Source of the DNA: Akkermansia muciniphila | Lineage (GTDB): Bacteria > Verrucomicrobiota > Verrucomicrobiia > Verrucomicrobiales > Akkermansiaceae | Direction of reading: 5' to 3' | Length of the DNA stretch: 59,377 nt | Assembly (NCBI GenBank): GCA_945901795.1 | Contig: CAMDLP010000015.1 | Location: 1-59,377, forward strand | Shown: one piece after another, positions 18,171 through 27,420 of the stretch | Numbering within the stretch: the first letter of the stretch is position 1 | How the letters are laid out: every line of letters begins with the position of its first letter | The notes under the pieces: generated by a model | The model's database searches: none | Seen by the model: only the letters and a program-made list of their open reading frames with translations | What the model was told of the DNA's origin: nothing | Program-made: the position numbers and the translations under genes

Positions 18171-19829
18171 TCAATCAAACAAGCCGGTTCTGAGCAGCGG
18201 CCGGTTGTTTTTGGAATCCCAGTAGCCGAAACCCGCTTTCCAATCCCACAGCGTCCATGGGATCTGGCGCGCTTCGGCGAGGGTTCTAACGTCATGGGTG
18301 TAGCGCATGCGACTGGCGTGGTCGCCGGTGTCGTGGCTTCCGAACTCCCCGAGATGGACCGGTCGTCCGAAGTGCGTTGACCAGGCGCAGGCGAGATCGA
18401 GCAGCTCCCTCACCGCGTTGGCCGAGCACGGGTTCCTGCCGGCGGGGAGCGTGTTATAGCCTTCGATGAAGCTGCGAACTCCGGAGTTTTCCTTGAGGGA
18501 ATCCGGGAGAGTGAGAGGAGTCGCGGGCGGTCCCGGATAGGTGATTTTCCGCAGCTCGCGGAGCCGCACCCAGTCCGCTCCCTGATGGGTGAAATAGAAA
18601 GGCTCGTAACAGTGGACGGTGACGACTAACCGGTCGTCGCCGTCTGGCAGGCGGAGTTTTGCGAGCTCGCGGATGTCGCCCCATTTTCCGGGGCTGAGGA
18701 AAAGGACGCGCTGCGGATCGATCTGGCGGATGGCGGCGATGGTTTTCGCGTAAATGGAATTGGCGGTTTCGGTGGTTAGGGCGTCGTGGGGCTCGTTGAG
18801 CAGTTCGAGGAAAAGGCCGGGCGGCCAGGATTTGAAATGGCGGGAGATGGTCTCCCACGAGCCGACGAAGCGGGCGCGGTTCGCCGCCGGGTCGGTTGTC
18901 AGATCGTTGAAGTGGTGCCAATCAAGCAGGACGTGCAGCTTTTTTTCCAGCGCCCGGCGGAGGACTGGTTCGAGGTCAGCGAGGAGAGTGGGGTTAATTT
19001 CGAGGCCGCTCGTGCCTTGTTTCATGTTGAAGTGCCATGCGACCGGGACGCGGATATGGTCGAAGCCCTCGGCGGCGATGCGGTCGACGTCATCGGCGGT
19101 ATAACGGATTCCCCACGAGTAGGGCGGAGGAGCGTCCCAACAGTTACCAAGGTTCACGCCGCGCTTGATGCCGGCGAGGGCGCGGTGGGCGGGCGTGTCC
19201 TGGCCGAGTCGCTTGGGCGGGACGAAGCCGGGGAGGGTGGCGGCTTTCGCGTGGAGCTTGAGGGTGACCTTTTGACCGGCTTTCACCTTCAAAGTCTGGG
19301 AAAGCGGGCGGCCCTGCCACGTGGCGGCGATGGATTTCGCTTGGAGCGGCGCCGCACCGGCGAGCGGCCAGGCATCGGCGGCGATGTAGTCGCGGTAATC
19401 GGAGGTCCATGCGTCCGGCTTGCCACCGGATTGGGACTCGAAGCCGCCGTTTTCGATCGTTGTCCCTTCCGCGCTCAGGTCATCCCAGAGGACTTCCTTG
19501 CGGAATGACGCTCCGTTTTTTTCCTCTTCCCACGGGCCGTTGAGTGACAAATCCACGGTGCCGTCGCCGACCGGCGTGAAGCTGACGGTGAACTCGCGCC
19601 AGTCCCACCAGCTCACGGGGAAAACAACGTCGATCCGCCGTTCGCGGATGGCGGGATCTTTTTCCCACGGCGCCGGCATGGCGCTGCCGGAGGAAACCCG
19701 GATGTCGCGCAACGGGGGCTGGCCGGCGGGAACCTGCAACCAGAGCCGGGCCTCCGTCGTCTGGCGGGGCGTCTCCTGGGCTGATAGCGAGACGCCGAGG
19801 CCGATGAGAAGTGAAAGCGTGCGGATCAT
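18171..19829 (-). CDS. Secreted glycoside hydrolase family 5 (cellulase-like)
   Basis: The 552-residue protein starts with a signal peptide (IRTLSLLIGLGVSLSAQ). A beta-sandwich N-terminal part (about 20-195) looks like a carbohydrate-binding or CBM-like module. The GH5 TIM barrel follows (about 215-552), with GVNLGNCWD, HIRVPVAWHF, LLDWHHFND, the acid/base glutamate in LLNEPHD (E346) and the nucleophile in VHLGEFGSHD (E495). It should hydrolyse beta-linked glucans or mannans outside the cytoplasm; the exact substrate is not visible. No sugar-uptake genes flank it. Confidence 0.9.
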   Translation of the reverse strand: MIRTLSLLIGLGVSLSAQETPRQTTEARLWLQVPAGQPPLRDIRVSSGSAMPAPWEKDPAIRERRIDVVFPVSWWDWREFTVSFTPVGDGTVDLSLNGPWEEEKNGASFRKEVLWDDLSAEGTTIENGGFESQSGGKPDAWTSDYRDYIAADAWPLAGAAPLQAKSIAATWQGRPLSQTLKVKAGQKVTLKLHAKAATLPGFVPPKRLGQDTPAHRALAGIKRGVNLGNCWDAPPPYSWGIRYTADDVDRIAAEGFDHIRVPVAWHFNMKQGTSGLEINPTLLADLEPVLRRALEKKLHVLLDWHHFNDLTTDPAANRARFVGSWETISRHFKSWPPGLFLELLNEPHDALTTETANSIYAKTIAAIRQIDPQRVLFLSPGKWGDIRELAKLRLPDGDDRLVVTVHCYEPFYFTHQGADWVRLRELRKITYPGPPATPLTLPDSLKENSGVRSFIEGYNTLPAGRNPCSANAVRELLDLACAWSTHFGRPVHLGEFGSHDTGDHASRMRYTHDVRTLAEARQIPWTLWDWKAGFGYWDSKNNRPLLRTGLFD

Positions 19830-19892
19830 GGAGTGCGTTTCAGCCGGATATGGGCTTGCGGTGGGTGCCGGTGAACTTTATTTCCCTACGGC

Positions 19893-20192
19893 ATGGACCA
19901 TCATGTTTATTTCTGGCTGAAGGAAGAATATCAAAACGACGTGGACCGCGCGATCTTCGAGCAAGGTCTGGCGGCGCTGTTCGACATCAACCTGGTGGCC
20001 GGCGGTCGCTGGGCGGTTCCCGCGAAAGTGGTGGTGCGCCCGGTCATCGACCAATCGTGGGACTACGCGCTGACCATGCAGTTCAACACCATCGAGGATC
20101 ACGACGCCTATCAGGTGGACCCGGACCACCACGTGTTCATCAACACCTTCAAGGAATGGTGGGCGCAGGTGCAGGTGAAAGACTTGGCTTGA
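19893..20192 (+). CDS. Dabb-family (stress-responsive alpha/beta-barrel) protein
   Basis: A 99-residue dimeric ferredoxin-like fold protein starting MDHHVYFWLKEEYQNDVDRA, with the later family pattern SWDYALTMQFNTIEDHDAYQVDPDHHVF. The Dabb domain occupies the whole length. Members have diverse or unknown roles. It is divergent from the GH5 gene and convergent with the large repeat protein, whose stop is 4 nt away. Confidence 0.85.
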   Translation: MDHHVYFWLKEEYQNDVDRAIFEQGLAALFDINLVAGGRWAVPAKVVVRPVIDQSWDYALTMQFNTIEDHDAYQVDPDHHVFINTFKEWWAQVQVKDLA

Positions 20193-20196
20193 TCCG

Positions 20197-22719
20197 TCAC
20201 TGCGAGAACTGGCCGAGGACCGCTTTGAGCTCCTCGGGCCATTCGAGCGTGTCGAGGGTGGCGGGATCGGCCCAGGCGGGATCGATCCTGAGCAGCTCGC
20301 GGAAATAGACGGCCGCGTCATCGCTCGCACCGGTCTGCGCGGCGGCGATGACGAGCAGCGCGGTGGCGTTCTCAAGTTTCTCATCCGGGAAGCCGATGCG
20401 CTGGCCCTCGCGCAGGAACCGATAGGCCCGCTCGGAGTTGCCGGTGAGCAGCGCGACCCAGCCCGCCCGCAGCGCGAAATTTCCGTCCTGCGGGAAGCGG
20501 TGCATGCCGGTAGTTAGGATTTCCATCGCCTGCCGCGGGTCGGCGTTTTCGAACGCGGTGTAGGCGGCTTCGGCGTAGTCGCCGGGCAAAGTCGTCTCGA
20601 CCGGATGCTCGGTGATGAGCTCGATCCAGCGCGGGTGGGCGTTCCGATAGTCGCCGAGGGCGGTCAGGGCGAGCGCCTCGGCCCGCAGGCAGGGCTCGGG
20701 TGGCGCGCCGAGATTGCGGGCGAGGTTGGCGAGCTGGAAGGTGGCCTCCTTTTCCTCCTTGTGGGCGGAAAACGCCAGCGCCGCCTTGAGGCAGGCATCG
20801 GCAAACCGGGCGCGGCCGACGGCGGCGATGGTGGCGGGATCGGTGAAGCGCGCGATGACGGCTTTGCGTTGCTCGGGCGTGGAGTTTGCCGGGACCTGGA
20901 TCGCGGCAAACTCGCTACTAACACATTGGCGGAGTTGGTCGAGCGCCGGCTGGAAGTCGGTCCGCTCCCAGCCGAGCCAGTCCTCGCGGAGCCGAACTTC
21001 CGCTAGATCCGGGAACACCTCGGACCAACCGGAAAGCGCGTCCGCCTTGCGGCCTTGCAGCCAGGCGATGCGCGAGAGCGAGATGCGCCGGAGCAGCGGC
21101 GGAAGGTCCACGGCGGTGGCGAGGCAGGCTTTGATCTGCTCCGCGTCCTCGGATTTCAGGGCAAGCGCGAGAGCGGCGGCGGCAGCGGGATCTGCCCGGT
21201 CGAGGCGGTCCCGCAGCGGCGCGAATGCTTCGGGAGCGGCGCTGCGAGGGTCGATGGTTTTGAATTCCGCAAGCATCGGGCCGAAGTCCAAGCGGGGGAA
21301 AACGGTGAGGAGCGCCGCGAAATTACAAGCGTTGAAGGCCGAGGTCCGCGCTCCGGATGCGATGCGCGTGAAGCTCCGCTCCTTTTCATCATAGCGGCTG
21401 CCGGCTAGGGCTTCGCAAAGATTTTCCAACGCGAGCAAGGACGCTTCGTCGATGGGACCCGGCTTTTTTCCGTTAGGATTTCCGTCGGGCAAAGGCAGCA
21501 ACCGGTGGATCGTCAGAGTGCCGCTTTGCTCGCCGATGAGCACGTTCTTCTCATCGAAGGCGACCGCGGTGATTGCCGTCGCCGTCTCGATCGGCGCGTG
21601 CGGATTTGTCAGAATTTCCACGCGCTTGCCATCGACCGCGAACGGCGCATGCTCCGGATCGCTCATCAGGCCGGTCCACAAGTTAGGATGGCGGCTCCAC
21701 GGGAACCGGCGGGCCAGTGCTTCCATGCCGAGCGAGCCGTCCTCCTCGTCGCGGTAGGAAACGACGGCCGGAACGGGCGGGTGGTGCGGTCCGGGGTCCT
21801 GGAGTGTTAGAACCGCGTTTCCATCCAGTGAGAATTGCGCCTGAAGCAGCTTCACCGGCTCCGGCATCGGGGTCTTCAGGACCAGCTCGACCGGCGAAAC
21901 GGGCATCTCCAACAGGCTTCCTTCGGCGTGCAGCACGCGCAGTTGCGCGCGGTCCAGGAAGGCGGCGAGCGGGCGCGGGGCGAGCGGCTCGGAGGAGCGG
22001 ATGATTTCCCCGGTGGAGCTGTCCCGCAGGTGCCAGACAACGGAATGGTCTTTTTCCGATAGAAATCCGGGATGCGCCATCAGCAGGCCGTCCGGGGAAA
22101 AAACGATGACGGCCGAGGGCGTGAGGAAATCCGGCAGAGCGCCGAGATCGCGGATCGGCTTCAACGTCCGCGCGTTGCAAAGCAAAGTCACCGGCCCGCG
22201 CTCGACGACCACCGACTGATGCCCCGGATCAAACACCAGGCTGCGGGTCGGGTGGCCCGCCACGGGAAACAGGACGCTTTCGATTTGCAGCGTTTCGAGA
22301 TTCCAGCGGACGGTCGTGTTAGTCTTGCCGCCGAGACTCACCCACAACGACGAGGGCCCGGCGACGGCGAGCTGCTCGATCGGGAGCGGATGGTCGAGAG
22401 TCAGCGCCGGAAAATTCCAGACCGTTTCCTTCAGGATCGTTTCCGCTAGATCGCGGGCCTCCTGGGACGCGGGCTCCGCTTTCAGGGCGGAGACCAGCAG
22501 CGCGAGCGCCTCGTCCGGACGCTTCTGTTCGAGCTGGGACTTGGCGGCGTCGATCCGCGCGCCCGCGAGCTGCGAGACGAGTTCCCCGACACTCGCGCGG
22601 GCGGGTTTCCCGCTCGGTTTGCAGTTAGGAACGAGCGCGACGAGAACCAGCAGCGAGACCACAAAACCCCAGCGGCTGCGGCCGCGCACCGTGGAGGATC
22701 GAATGGTCTGGCCGGGCAT
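20197..22719 (-). CDS. Large membrane-anchored beta-propeller/TPR-like protein
   Basis: The 840-residue product has one N-terminal hydrophobic helix (about 18-33: GFVVSLLVLVALVPNC). The Cys after it lacks a good lipobox, so a lipoprotein is not certain. Helical repeats (about 40-95: KSQLEQKRPDEALALLVSAL) are followed by WD40/propeller-like blades (about 100-400: SLVFDPGHQSVVVERG, VIVFSPDGLLMAHPG, AVAFDEKNVLIGEQSGTLTI). The last 400 residues are alpha-helical TPR-like repeats (HRFPQDGNFALRAGWVALLTG). It is probably a periplasmic or surface scaffold. No enzymatic motif is seen. Confidence 0.75.
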   Translation of the reverse strand: MPGQTIRSSTVRGRSRWGFVVSLLVLVALVPNCKPSGKPARASVGELVSQLAGARIDAAKSQLEQKRPDEALALLVSALKAEPASQEARDLAETILKETVWNFPALTLDHPLPIEQLAVAGPSSLWVSLGGKTNTTVRWNLETLQIESVLFPVAGHPTRSLVFDPGHQSVVVERGPVTLLCNARTLKPIRDLGALPDFLTPSAVIVFSPDGLLMAHPGFLSEKDHSVVWHLRDSSTGEIIRSSEPLAPRPLAAFLDRAQLRVLHAEGSLLEMPVSPVELVLKTPMPEPVKLLQAQFSLDGNAVLTLQDPGPHHPPVPAVVSYRDEEDGSLGMEALARRFPWSRHPNLWTGLMSDPEHAPFAVDGKRVEILTNPHAPIETATAITAVAFDEKNVLIGEQSGTLTIHRLLPLPDGNPNGKKPGPIDEASLLALENLCEALAGSRYDEKERSFTRIASGARTSAFNACNFAALLTVFPRLDFGPMLAEFKTIDPRSAAPEAFAPLRDRLDRADPAAAAALALALKSEDAEQIKACLATAVDLPPLLRRISLSRIAWLQGRKADALSGWSEVFPDLAEVRLREDWLGWERTDFQPALDQLRQCVSSEFAAIQVPANSTPEQRKAVIARFTDPATIAAVGRARFADACLKAALAFSAHKEEKEATFQLANLARNLGAPPEPCLRAEALALTALGDYRNAHPRWIELITEHPVETTLPGDYAEAAYTAFENADPRQAMEILTTGMHRFPQDGNFALRAGWVALLTGNSERAYRFLREGQRIGFPDEKLENATALLVIAAAQTGASDDAAVYFRELLRIDPAWADPATLDTLEWPEELKAVLGQFSQ

Positions 22720-22776
22720 AGTGCTTCCTTTTTAAGGCCGCGGGACGGGCTTCGTGTCTGTGACCCGCGGATCCGC

Positions 22777-23217
22777 TCAAAGCCCGCTTTTCTGAATCAA
22801 TTCGCGGAGCTGCTTCTGGAATTCCATGATGTCCTCCTGCGTCGGACGGTAGCCCTCGGTGTCCGGATCCAGGCCGGGGCGGCCGGTTTGATCGAGCATC
22901 CAGACGGCCGTCTCGCCATCGCTGAAGGTGGCTTTTCCGCTGACCAGCGCGCCGGGCAGGGTGAGGCTGTCCATCGTCACGGTGACGAATCCGGTCGGGA
23001 CCGGCGCGGGTTTCTCGTCCTTTTTCTCTTCCGCTTTCGGCGTTTCGATCAGCTCGATGCCGAGGTCGAGGATCAGGAAACGGGTGTCCATGTAGGTGAG
23101 GGAGTGACCGAAATCGTCCTTCAACTGGCGCTGGAGATCCGACATGGTGGCTCCCTCGGCGGCCCGTTGCTTGAGCGCGTCTTTTTGTTCCGGGGTGAGT
23201 TTATTGGCACTGAACAT
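22777..23217 (-). CDS. Hypothetical 146-residue protein, possible Verrucomicrobiota-conserved family
   Basis: The N-terminal 45 residues (MFSANKLTPEQKDALKQRAA) look helix-turn-helix-like, ending in GHSLTYMDTRFLILDLGIEL. A charged Lys/Glu/Pro linker (about 55-70) leads to a beta-rich C-terminal part (about 72-125: VTMDSLTLPGALVSGKATF) and a terminal helix. No named family is recognised. No signal peptide, so cytoplasmic. It stands 57 nt upstream of the propeller protein on the same strand. Confidence 0.7.
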   Translation of the reverse strand: MFSANKLTPEQKDALKQRAAEGATMSDLQRQLKDDFGHSLTYMDTRFLILDLGIELIETPKAEEKKDEKPAPVPTGFVTVTMDSLTLPGALVSGKATFSDGETAVWMLDQTGRPGLDPDTEGYRPTQEDIMEFQKQLRELIQKSGL

Positions 23218-23333
23218 GGCCCACTTTCAAACACCGGCCATGGATTGCCAAGCTTCAAGAGAAGGAAAGTGACGCAGGGGGCGCATCTCACCCACCCGCG
23301 TCCGTTTCTCCGTCTTGAGAACAACCCAGCTTG

Positions 23334-23807
23334 TTAGTTGGGGCTGTTACCCGAGAGGCGTGAAGCAATCGCGAGTTTCGTGCGCTTCACGGTTTCCGCC
23401 GCCTCCTCGTCCATCGATGACAGGATGCCCGCCAGATCGGTCGCAATTTCCTTTCGCATGTGGGACACAAATTCCACACCCTTCGAAGTGATGCGCACCA
23501 TGATCTTCCGCCGGTCGTCCGAGGCGTGGACGCGTTCCACGTATCCCAACCTCTCGATGCGATCCACCAAGCCGGTTGCCGCTGCGGTCGAGTGACCCAT
23601 CTTTGACGCGATGTCGGTCATCGTCAGATATTCCTCGCTGGAAAGATAGGTCAGCAGGAAAAATTGCGGATACGACAGATTACCTCGGGTCAACTCTTTC
23701 GAGAGGTTGAGGATGCAGCTGCGTTGCGTGAACAACACGAAGTCTGCGAGACGGCCGGCATCAGCCTTGACCGAAGCACTCTGTGTGCCTGATGGGATCA
23801 GTTTCAT
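23334..23807 (-). CDS. MarR-family transcriptional regulator
   Basis: A 157-residue winged-helix regulator (ATG 23807). The pattern LSYPQFFLLTYLSSEEYLTM leads into the recognition helix region TDIASKMGHSTAAATGLVDR and the wing (YVERVHASDDRRKIMVRIT) typical of MarR. Flanking helices form the dimer interface. The effector and targets are unknown; no divergent efflux or enzyme gene is next to it. The frame is open upstream to 23990, but that part overlaps a DUF3800 relic and is not family-like. Confidence 0.9.
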   Translation of the reverse strand: MKLIPSGTQSASVKADAGRLADFVLFTQRSCILNLSKELTRGNLSYPQFFLLTYLSSEEYLTMTDIASKMGHSTAAATGLVDRIERLGYVERVHASDDRRKIMVRITSKGVEFVSHMRKEIATDLAGILSSMDEEAAETVKRTKLAIASRLSGNSPN

Positions 23808-23920
23808 GGGGGGATGTTTGGGGGGTAAACCCTCCGCGGGTGTGAGGAGGGGAAAGCAAATTGCTTGCTGACGGTCAGATCCTTTCAGATTTCCGGGCTC
23901 GCCGATATTACGCAATCGCG

Positions 23921-24117
23921 TTACATTGTGGACTGCGGCAAGCTCTGCTGCCGCCTGCGGGGGATGGAGCTCACCGAGAATCTCGAACATCCGTCGTTGC
24001 CGACGATAACGCCGCTGCCGCGCTTGCTTCCGAACAAGGTCGGATCACCGGCTTCATCTACATAGCTGTGGATTTGATCGGGATTCATCATTGCCAGATA
24101 TTCAGTTTGGGAAGCCC
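23921..24117 (-). pseudogene. Truncated DUF3800-domain gene
   Basis: The minus strand encodes MNPDQIHSYVDEAGDPTLFG then SKRGSGVIVGNDGCSRF, which matches the start of DUF3800 proteins (tyrosine-aspartate nuclease-like fold, Y-V-D-E-A/S-G-D motif). The similarity ends after about 40 residues and the frame runs into unrelated sequence before a stop near 23921. Only the N-terminus is left. DUF3800 genes often lie in mobile or defence regions. Upstream its frame continues into the 21-bp repeat array. Confidence 0.5.
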
Positions 24118-24160
24118 ATTCACCACCTTCATCGTTGTAAATGACGGTGGTCTTGTCATT

Positions 24161-24370
24161 TACGCTCTTGCCACTGGCGTCCTTGTCCGGCCGACGAGCG
24201 TGCCTCGCCGCAGTCAGGGAGTCCTCGCAGACGGCGACGGCGTCTCCGCTGGCGGGCCGGGACGCCTGAAAGAGCTCGCGGGAGTCCCTAGCCACGAAAA
24301 TGGATTCGCGGGAAGAGTCGAAGGACTCACTGGGCGAGTGAAAGGAGTCCTGCGGCGCGTTCAGGGCATC
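24161..24370 (-). repeat. Degenerate 21-bp tandem repeat array (heptad coding)
   Basis: Read on the minus strand, ten consecutive 21-bp units encode seven-residue repeats that mostly begin Asp/Glu-Ser/Ala: DALNAPQ, DSFHSPS, ESFDSSR, ESIFVAR, DSRELFQ, ASRPASG, DAVAVCE, DSLTAAR, HARRPDK, DASGKSV. One more unit with a stop codon (ETLR-stop-FR) precedes them at 24371-24391. The frame continues into the DUF3800 relic. The array fills most of the gap between the marR gene and menD. Confidence 0.65.
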
Positions 24371-24466
24371 CCGAAACTACCGCAAGGTCTCGCGGCGTGC
24401 GTCAGGTGCTGATTTGGCCAATCACACGCTTGGACATTCGCGCCCGCCTGCGCTAGCAAAGCCCGC

Positions 24467-26032
24467 GTGAACTCATGGAATCCAGCGGTCGATGTGGTGA
24501 AAAGCTGTCTCAAGGCGGGCGTCGGCGAGTTCGTCGTCTGCGCCGGCGCGCGAAATGCGGCTTTGCTCGAAGCCCTCGCCCGCGCCGAGGCGGCCGGACT
24601 GGTGCGCGTCTGGCGGCATTTTGAAGAACGCAGCGCGGGGTTTTTCGCGCTGGGGCGGACGATGGAAACCGCGCAACCCTGCGCGGTCATCACCACCAGC
24701 GGCACCGCCGCGGCCGAGTTATTGCCGGCAGTCATCGAGGCGCACTATCAGGGCCGCCCGCTGGTCGCGATCACCGCGGACCGCCCGGCGGCGTTTCGCG
24801 GGACCGGTGCACCGCAGACCATCGAGCAGCCGGGGATTTTTGGAAATCACGCGTGGCAGGGGACTTTCGCCGACTGGGATGGCAACCAGCCGCTGCATCT
24901 GAACGCCGAGTTCGAGGAATTTTTCGAAGCCGGTGATGAAAATTTTTCGGAGGTATCTCTCCGCGAATTTGTTCCCGTGAAGGAAAAACTCAACGTCGCC
25001 GCGCTCGCCCGTTGGCTGCGCGAGGAACACTCCAAAGGCATCGTCGTCCTCGTCGGCGGGTTGGAACCGGACGAGCGCGAGGACGTGTTCCATTTCTGCC
25101 AGGACCTCGGCGCGCCCGTCGTCGCCGAGGCGACCAGCGGCCTGCGCGAAGCGCTCCAGTCGCTCGCCATCCACGATGCCGACCGCGTTTTGAAATCCCG
25201 CCCGCCCGGCAAAATCCTTCGCCTCGGCGAGGTCCCTAGCGGCCGCTTCTGGCGCGACCTCGAAGAACTGCCGCAGGTCTCCGTCTGGTCCGTCTGTCGC
25301 AACGGGTTGCCCGGCCTCGCCCGCGAATCCGGCGTCGTCCGCGGCTCGCTCGACCGCGTCATTCCCGCGCTCGGCCCCATCGAACTCGCCGACGACGCGC
25401 TCGACTACCTTGCCGGAGCCGGCAGCCGCGCGGTGAAGATCGACGAGCTGTTGGAAATCTATCCGGACAGCGAGCCAGCGTTGCTCCGCACGCTTTCCCA
25501 CTACGCCTCCATCGGCGGCGGGCTATTTCTTGGCAACAGCATGCCGATCCGCGAGTGGAACCATTTCGCGCAATGGGCGCGGCCCGTCCCCTCCGTCCGC
25601 GCGAACCGCGGCGCGAACGGCATCGACGGCCAAGTCAGCACCTGGCTCGGTTGGTCCGCCGATGTTAGTGAAACCTGGGCGGTCGTCGGTGATCTCACCG
25701 CGCTCTACGATCTAGCCGCGCCGTTCGTCCTCGAACAAATCAACTGCCAAGGCCGCGTGCTCGCCGTCATCAACAACGGCGGCGGGAAGATTTTCGAGCG
25801 CCTGCCGCGTCTCCAAAGCATGAGCCCGCGCGCCGTCGAGTGGATGACCAATCCGCAAAGCGCCGACCTCTCCGGGCTTGCCACGCTCTGGGGCATGAAC
25901 CATCTCCGGATCCGCACCGTCGATGATTTCGACAAGTTCGAGGCCGGAGACAAAACCCTGCTCCTCGAAATCATCCCCGACGCCGCCCAGACCACCGCCT
26001 TCTGGGCTGCCTGGGACCGCATGCACGGGTAG
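24467..26032 (+). CDS. menD: SEPHCHC synthase MenD
   Basis: MenD uses thiamine diphosphate to join 2-oxoglutarate-derived succinic semialdehyde to isochorismate, the first committed step of menaquinone synthesis. The 521-residue protein (GTG start) has VVCAGARNAALLEAL and HFEERSAGFFALG at the N-terminus, AVITTSGTAAAELLPAVIEA, LVAITADRPAAFRGTGAPQT and the ThDP motif GDLTALYD followed by VINNGGGKIFERLP. The first motif has GARNAAL where most MenD have GSRSAPL. No other men genes are in the window. Confidence 0.9.
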   Translation: MNSWNPAVDVVKSCLKAGVGEFVVCAGARNAALLEALARAEAAGLVRVWRHFEERSAGFFALGRTMETAQPCAVITTSGTAAAELLPAVIEAHYQGRPLVAITADRPAAFRGTGAPQTIEQPGIFGNHAWQGTFADWDGNQPLHLNAEFEEFFEAGDENFSEVSLREFVPVKEKLNVAALARWLREEHSKGIVVLVGGLEPDEREDVFHFCQDLGAPVVAEATSGLREALQSLAIHDADRVLKSRPPGKILRLGEVPSGRFWRDLEELPQVSVWSVCRNGLPGLARESGVVRGSLDRVIPALGPIELADDALDYLAGAGSRAVKIDELLEIYPDSEPALLRTLSHYASIGGGLFLGNSMPIREWNHFAQWARPVPSVRANRGANGIDGQVSTWLGWSADVSETWAVVGDLTALYDLAAPFVLEQINCQGRVLAVINNGGGKIFERLPRLQSMSPRAVEWMTNPQSADLSGLATLWGMNHLRIRTVDDFDKFEAGDKTLLLEIIPDAAQTTAFWAAWDRMHG

Positions 26033-26137
26033 AACGAAGAATTAGGCACCGCGAATCCAAGCTCCGGTGAATTTCATCCTTCTCCTTGCCAAGTCGCGGA
26101 AGGCCCGTTACGCATTCCGCCTCAGCGCAAACGCACT

Positions 26138-26209
26138 GGTCCCGTGGTCCAATGGATAGGACGATGGCCTCCGAAGCCGTAGGTAGTGGTTCGATTCCAC
26201 TCGGGACCA
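26138..26209 (+). tRNA. tRNA-Arg (anticodon CCG)
   Basis: The 72-nt cloverleaf folds cleanly. Acceptor GGTCCCG/CGGGACC is perfect, D stem GTCC/GGAC with an 8-nt loop, anticodon stem ATGGC/GCCGT with loop CTCCGAA giving anticodon CCG, variable region AGGT, and T stem AGTGG/CCACT with loop TTCGATT. The discriminator is A, and CCA is not encoded. It reads CGG codons. It marks the left edge of the accessory zone. Confidence 0.93.
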
Positions 26210-26287
26210 CTTGCTGAAAACAGGCTAAAAACCCCTTGTAATATAAGGATTCCAGCTTTTCTATAGCAGAAAGCCAAGGGTGCTGAG

Positions 26288-26347
26288 TGGCACGAAATGG
26301 CACGAATTGGCACCCCGCATCCAAAAAAGTTGGATACTTTTGGATAC
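26288..26347. repeat. 10-bp-phased direct repeats downstream of tRNA-Arg
   Basis: TGGCACGAA/TGGCACC-type words begin at 26288, 26298 and 26308. A second word, TTGGATAC, begins at 26330 and 26340. Both sets are spaced exactly 10 bp, one helical turn. Such phased repeats 3' of a tRNA gene resemble arm-type protein-binding sites of an integration module, but no integrase gene is present. Otherwise 26210-26417 shows no gene. Confidence 0.4.
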
Positions 26348-26417
26348 CATGACGCAACTTTATTGCGTTTGTGATTTTGGCTCACAATTTGGTTGGGTTT
26401 GGGTCTCCATCGAGCCG

Positions 26418-27341
26418 CCATTCCCGCCTTGGTGATGAACGACGCCGCCTAGGCCCTGATCCTCGATTTCCTCAAAACGCCGGAGCCCAAGGACGCCACC
26501 GCCGCCGAAAAAAGCGGTTGAAGGACCAGTTCGCAAACCTCGCGGACGAACTCGGCTACGACGGGAATTGCCAGGTCGAGGTCCGCTTCGACGCGTTCGA
26601 ATACGAATTGCTCTGGCAGCTTCAATCCGACGAGCTGGTGGACCGCGCCCTCATGCCCCAGACCACACTTGGACCCACGCCACCGCCCGCCACCTCGCTC
26701 CCGTCGACCGGGCCATCAAAGCCGAACTTCTCCAGGCCGGAGAACTTGAGATCGATGAAACCCCCATCGACTATCAGGACCCCGGTCGTGGCTCCGTCAA
26801 GGAAGGCCGACTGTGGGCTTACCTCGACCCGGTCGCCGGCACTTGTTACTTCGACTGGCACGCCGGGCGCGGAGCCGGCTGCCTGTTGGAAATGCTCGGC
26901 TACGATCAGGTCACCAACACCATCGCCTACGAAGGCACCATCCACACCGACGGCTACGGAGTTTACGACGCCGTCGCCTCCAGGTTCGGCCTGCGCCACG
27001 GCGGCTGCCTCGCCCACGCCCGACGCAAGTTCACCGACCTCGCCCCCGAAGTCACGCTGCCCGTATTGCTCTTCATCCAGCGCATCTACCAGATTGAAAA
27101 GCAAACCCGGCAGACCGCGGCGCCGCCCGCCTGCCGCGAACCTCGATCTCGAGGACTACCTCGTCGAGGTCATCAAACGCCTTCCGCACGACGCCACCCC
27201 GGAGCAAGCCGCCGCGCTGACCCCCGCCCGCATCGCCGCCGAGCGCTGGACCATGGCAGCAGCCGAAGAAGTCGCCTGACCGCCCGCGCTCCGACCGCCC
27301 CAGACGGACCAACACTGAGGGGATGAATTTAGGACGCTTAC
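26418..27341 (+). mobile_element. IS66-family element relic
   Basis: A broken IS66 transposase (TnpC) is readable in several frames. LKDQFANLADELGYDGNC and FEYELLWQLQSDEL come first. After a deletion and frame change, the DDE core follows: LEIDETPIDYQDPGRGSV, EGRLWAYLDPVAGTCYFDW, and HTDGYGVYDAVASRFGLRHG. The C-terminal piece (DYLVEVIKRLPHDATPEQAA) is in another frame. The right end is probably GGACGCTTAC at 27332-27341, the reverse complement of the IS66-type tip GTAAGCG. No left end was found. The element cannot move on its own. Confidence 0.8.
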
Positions 27342-27420
27342 CGATCAACCAGCACCAATCCATTTTAACGTTTTAACAGAAAAAAATCCTGTTCCCTTCG
27401 CGTCCTTTAACACATTAGGA

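Noticed and set aside
23861-24412. 183-codon plus-strand frame through the 21-bp repeat
   Set aside because: Period-driven openness; the heptad with regular Asp/Glu-Ser pattern is on the minus strand.
26122-26421. Minus-strand 99-codon frame over the tRNA and its flank
   Set aside because: It covers the tRNA gene antisense; no family and no start signal.
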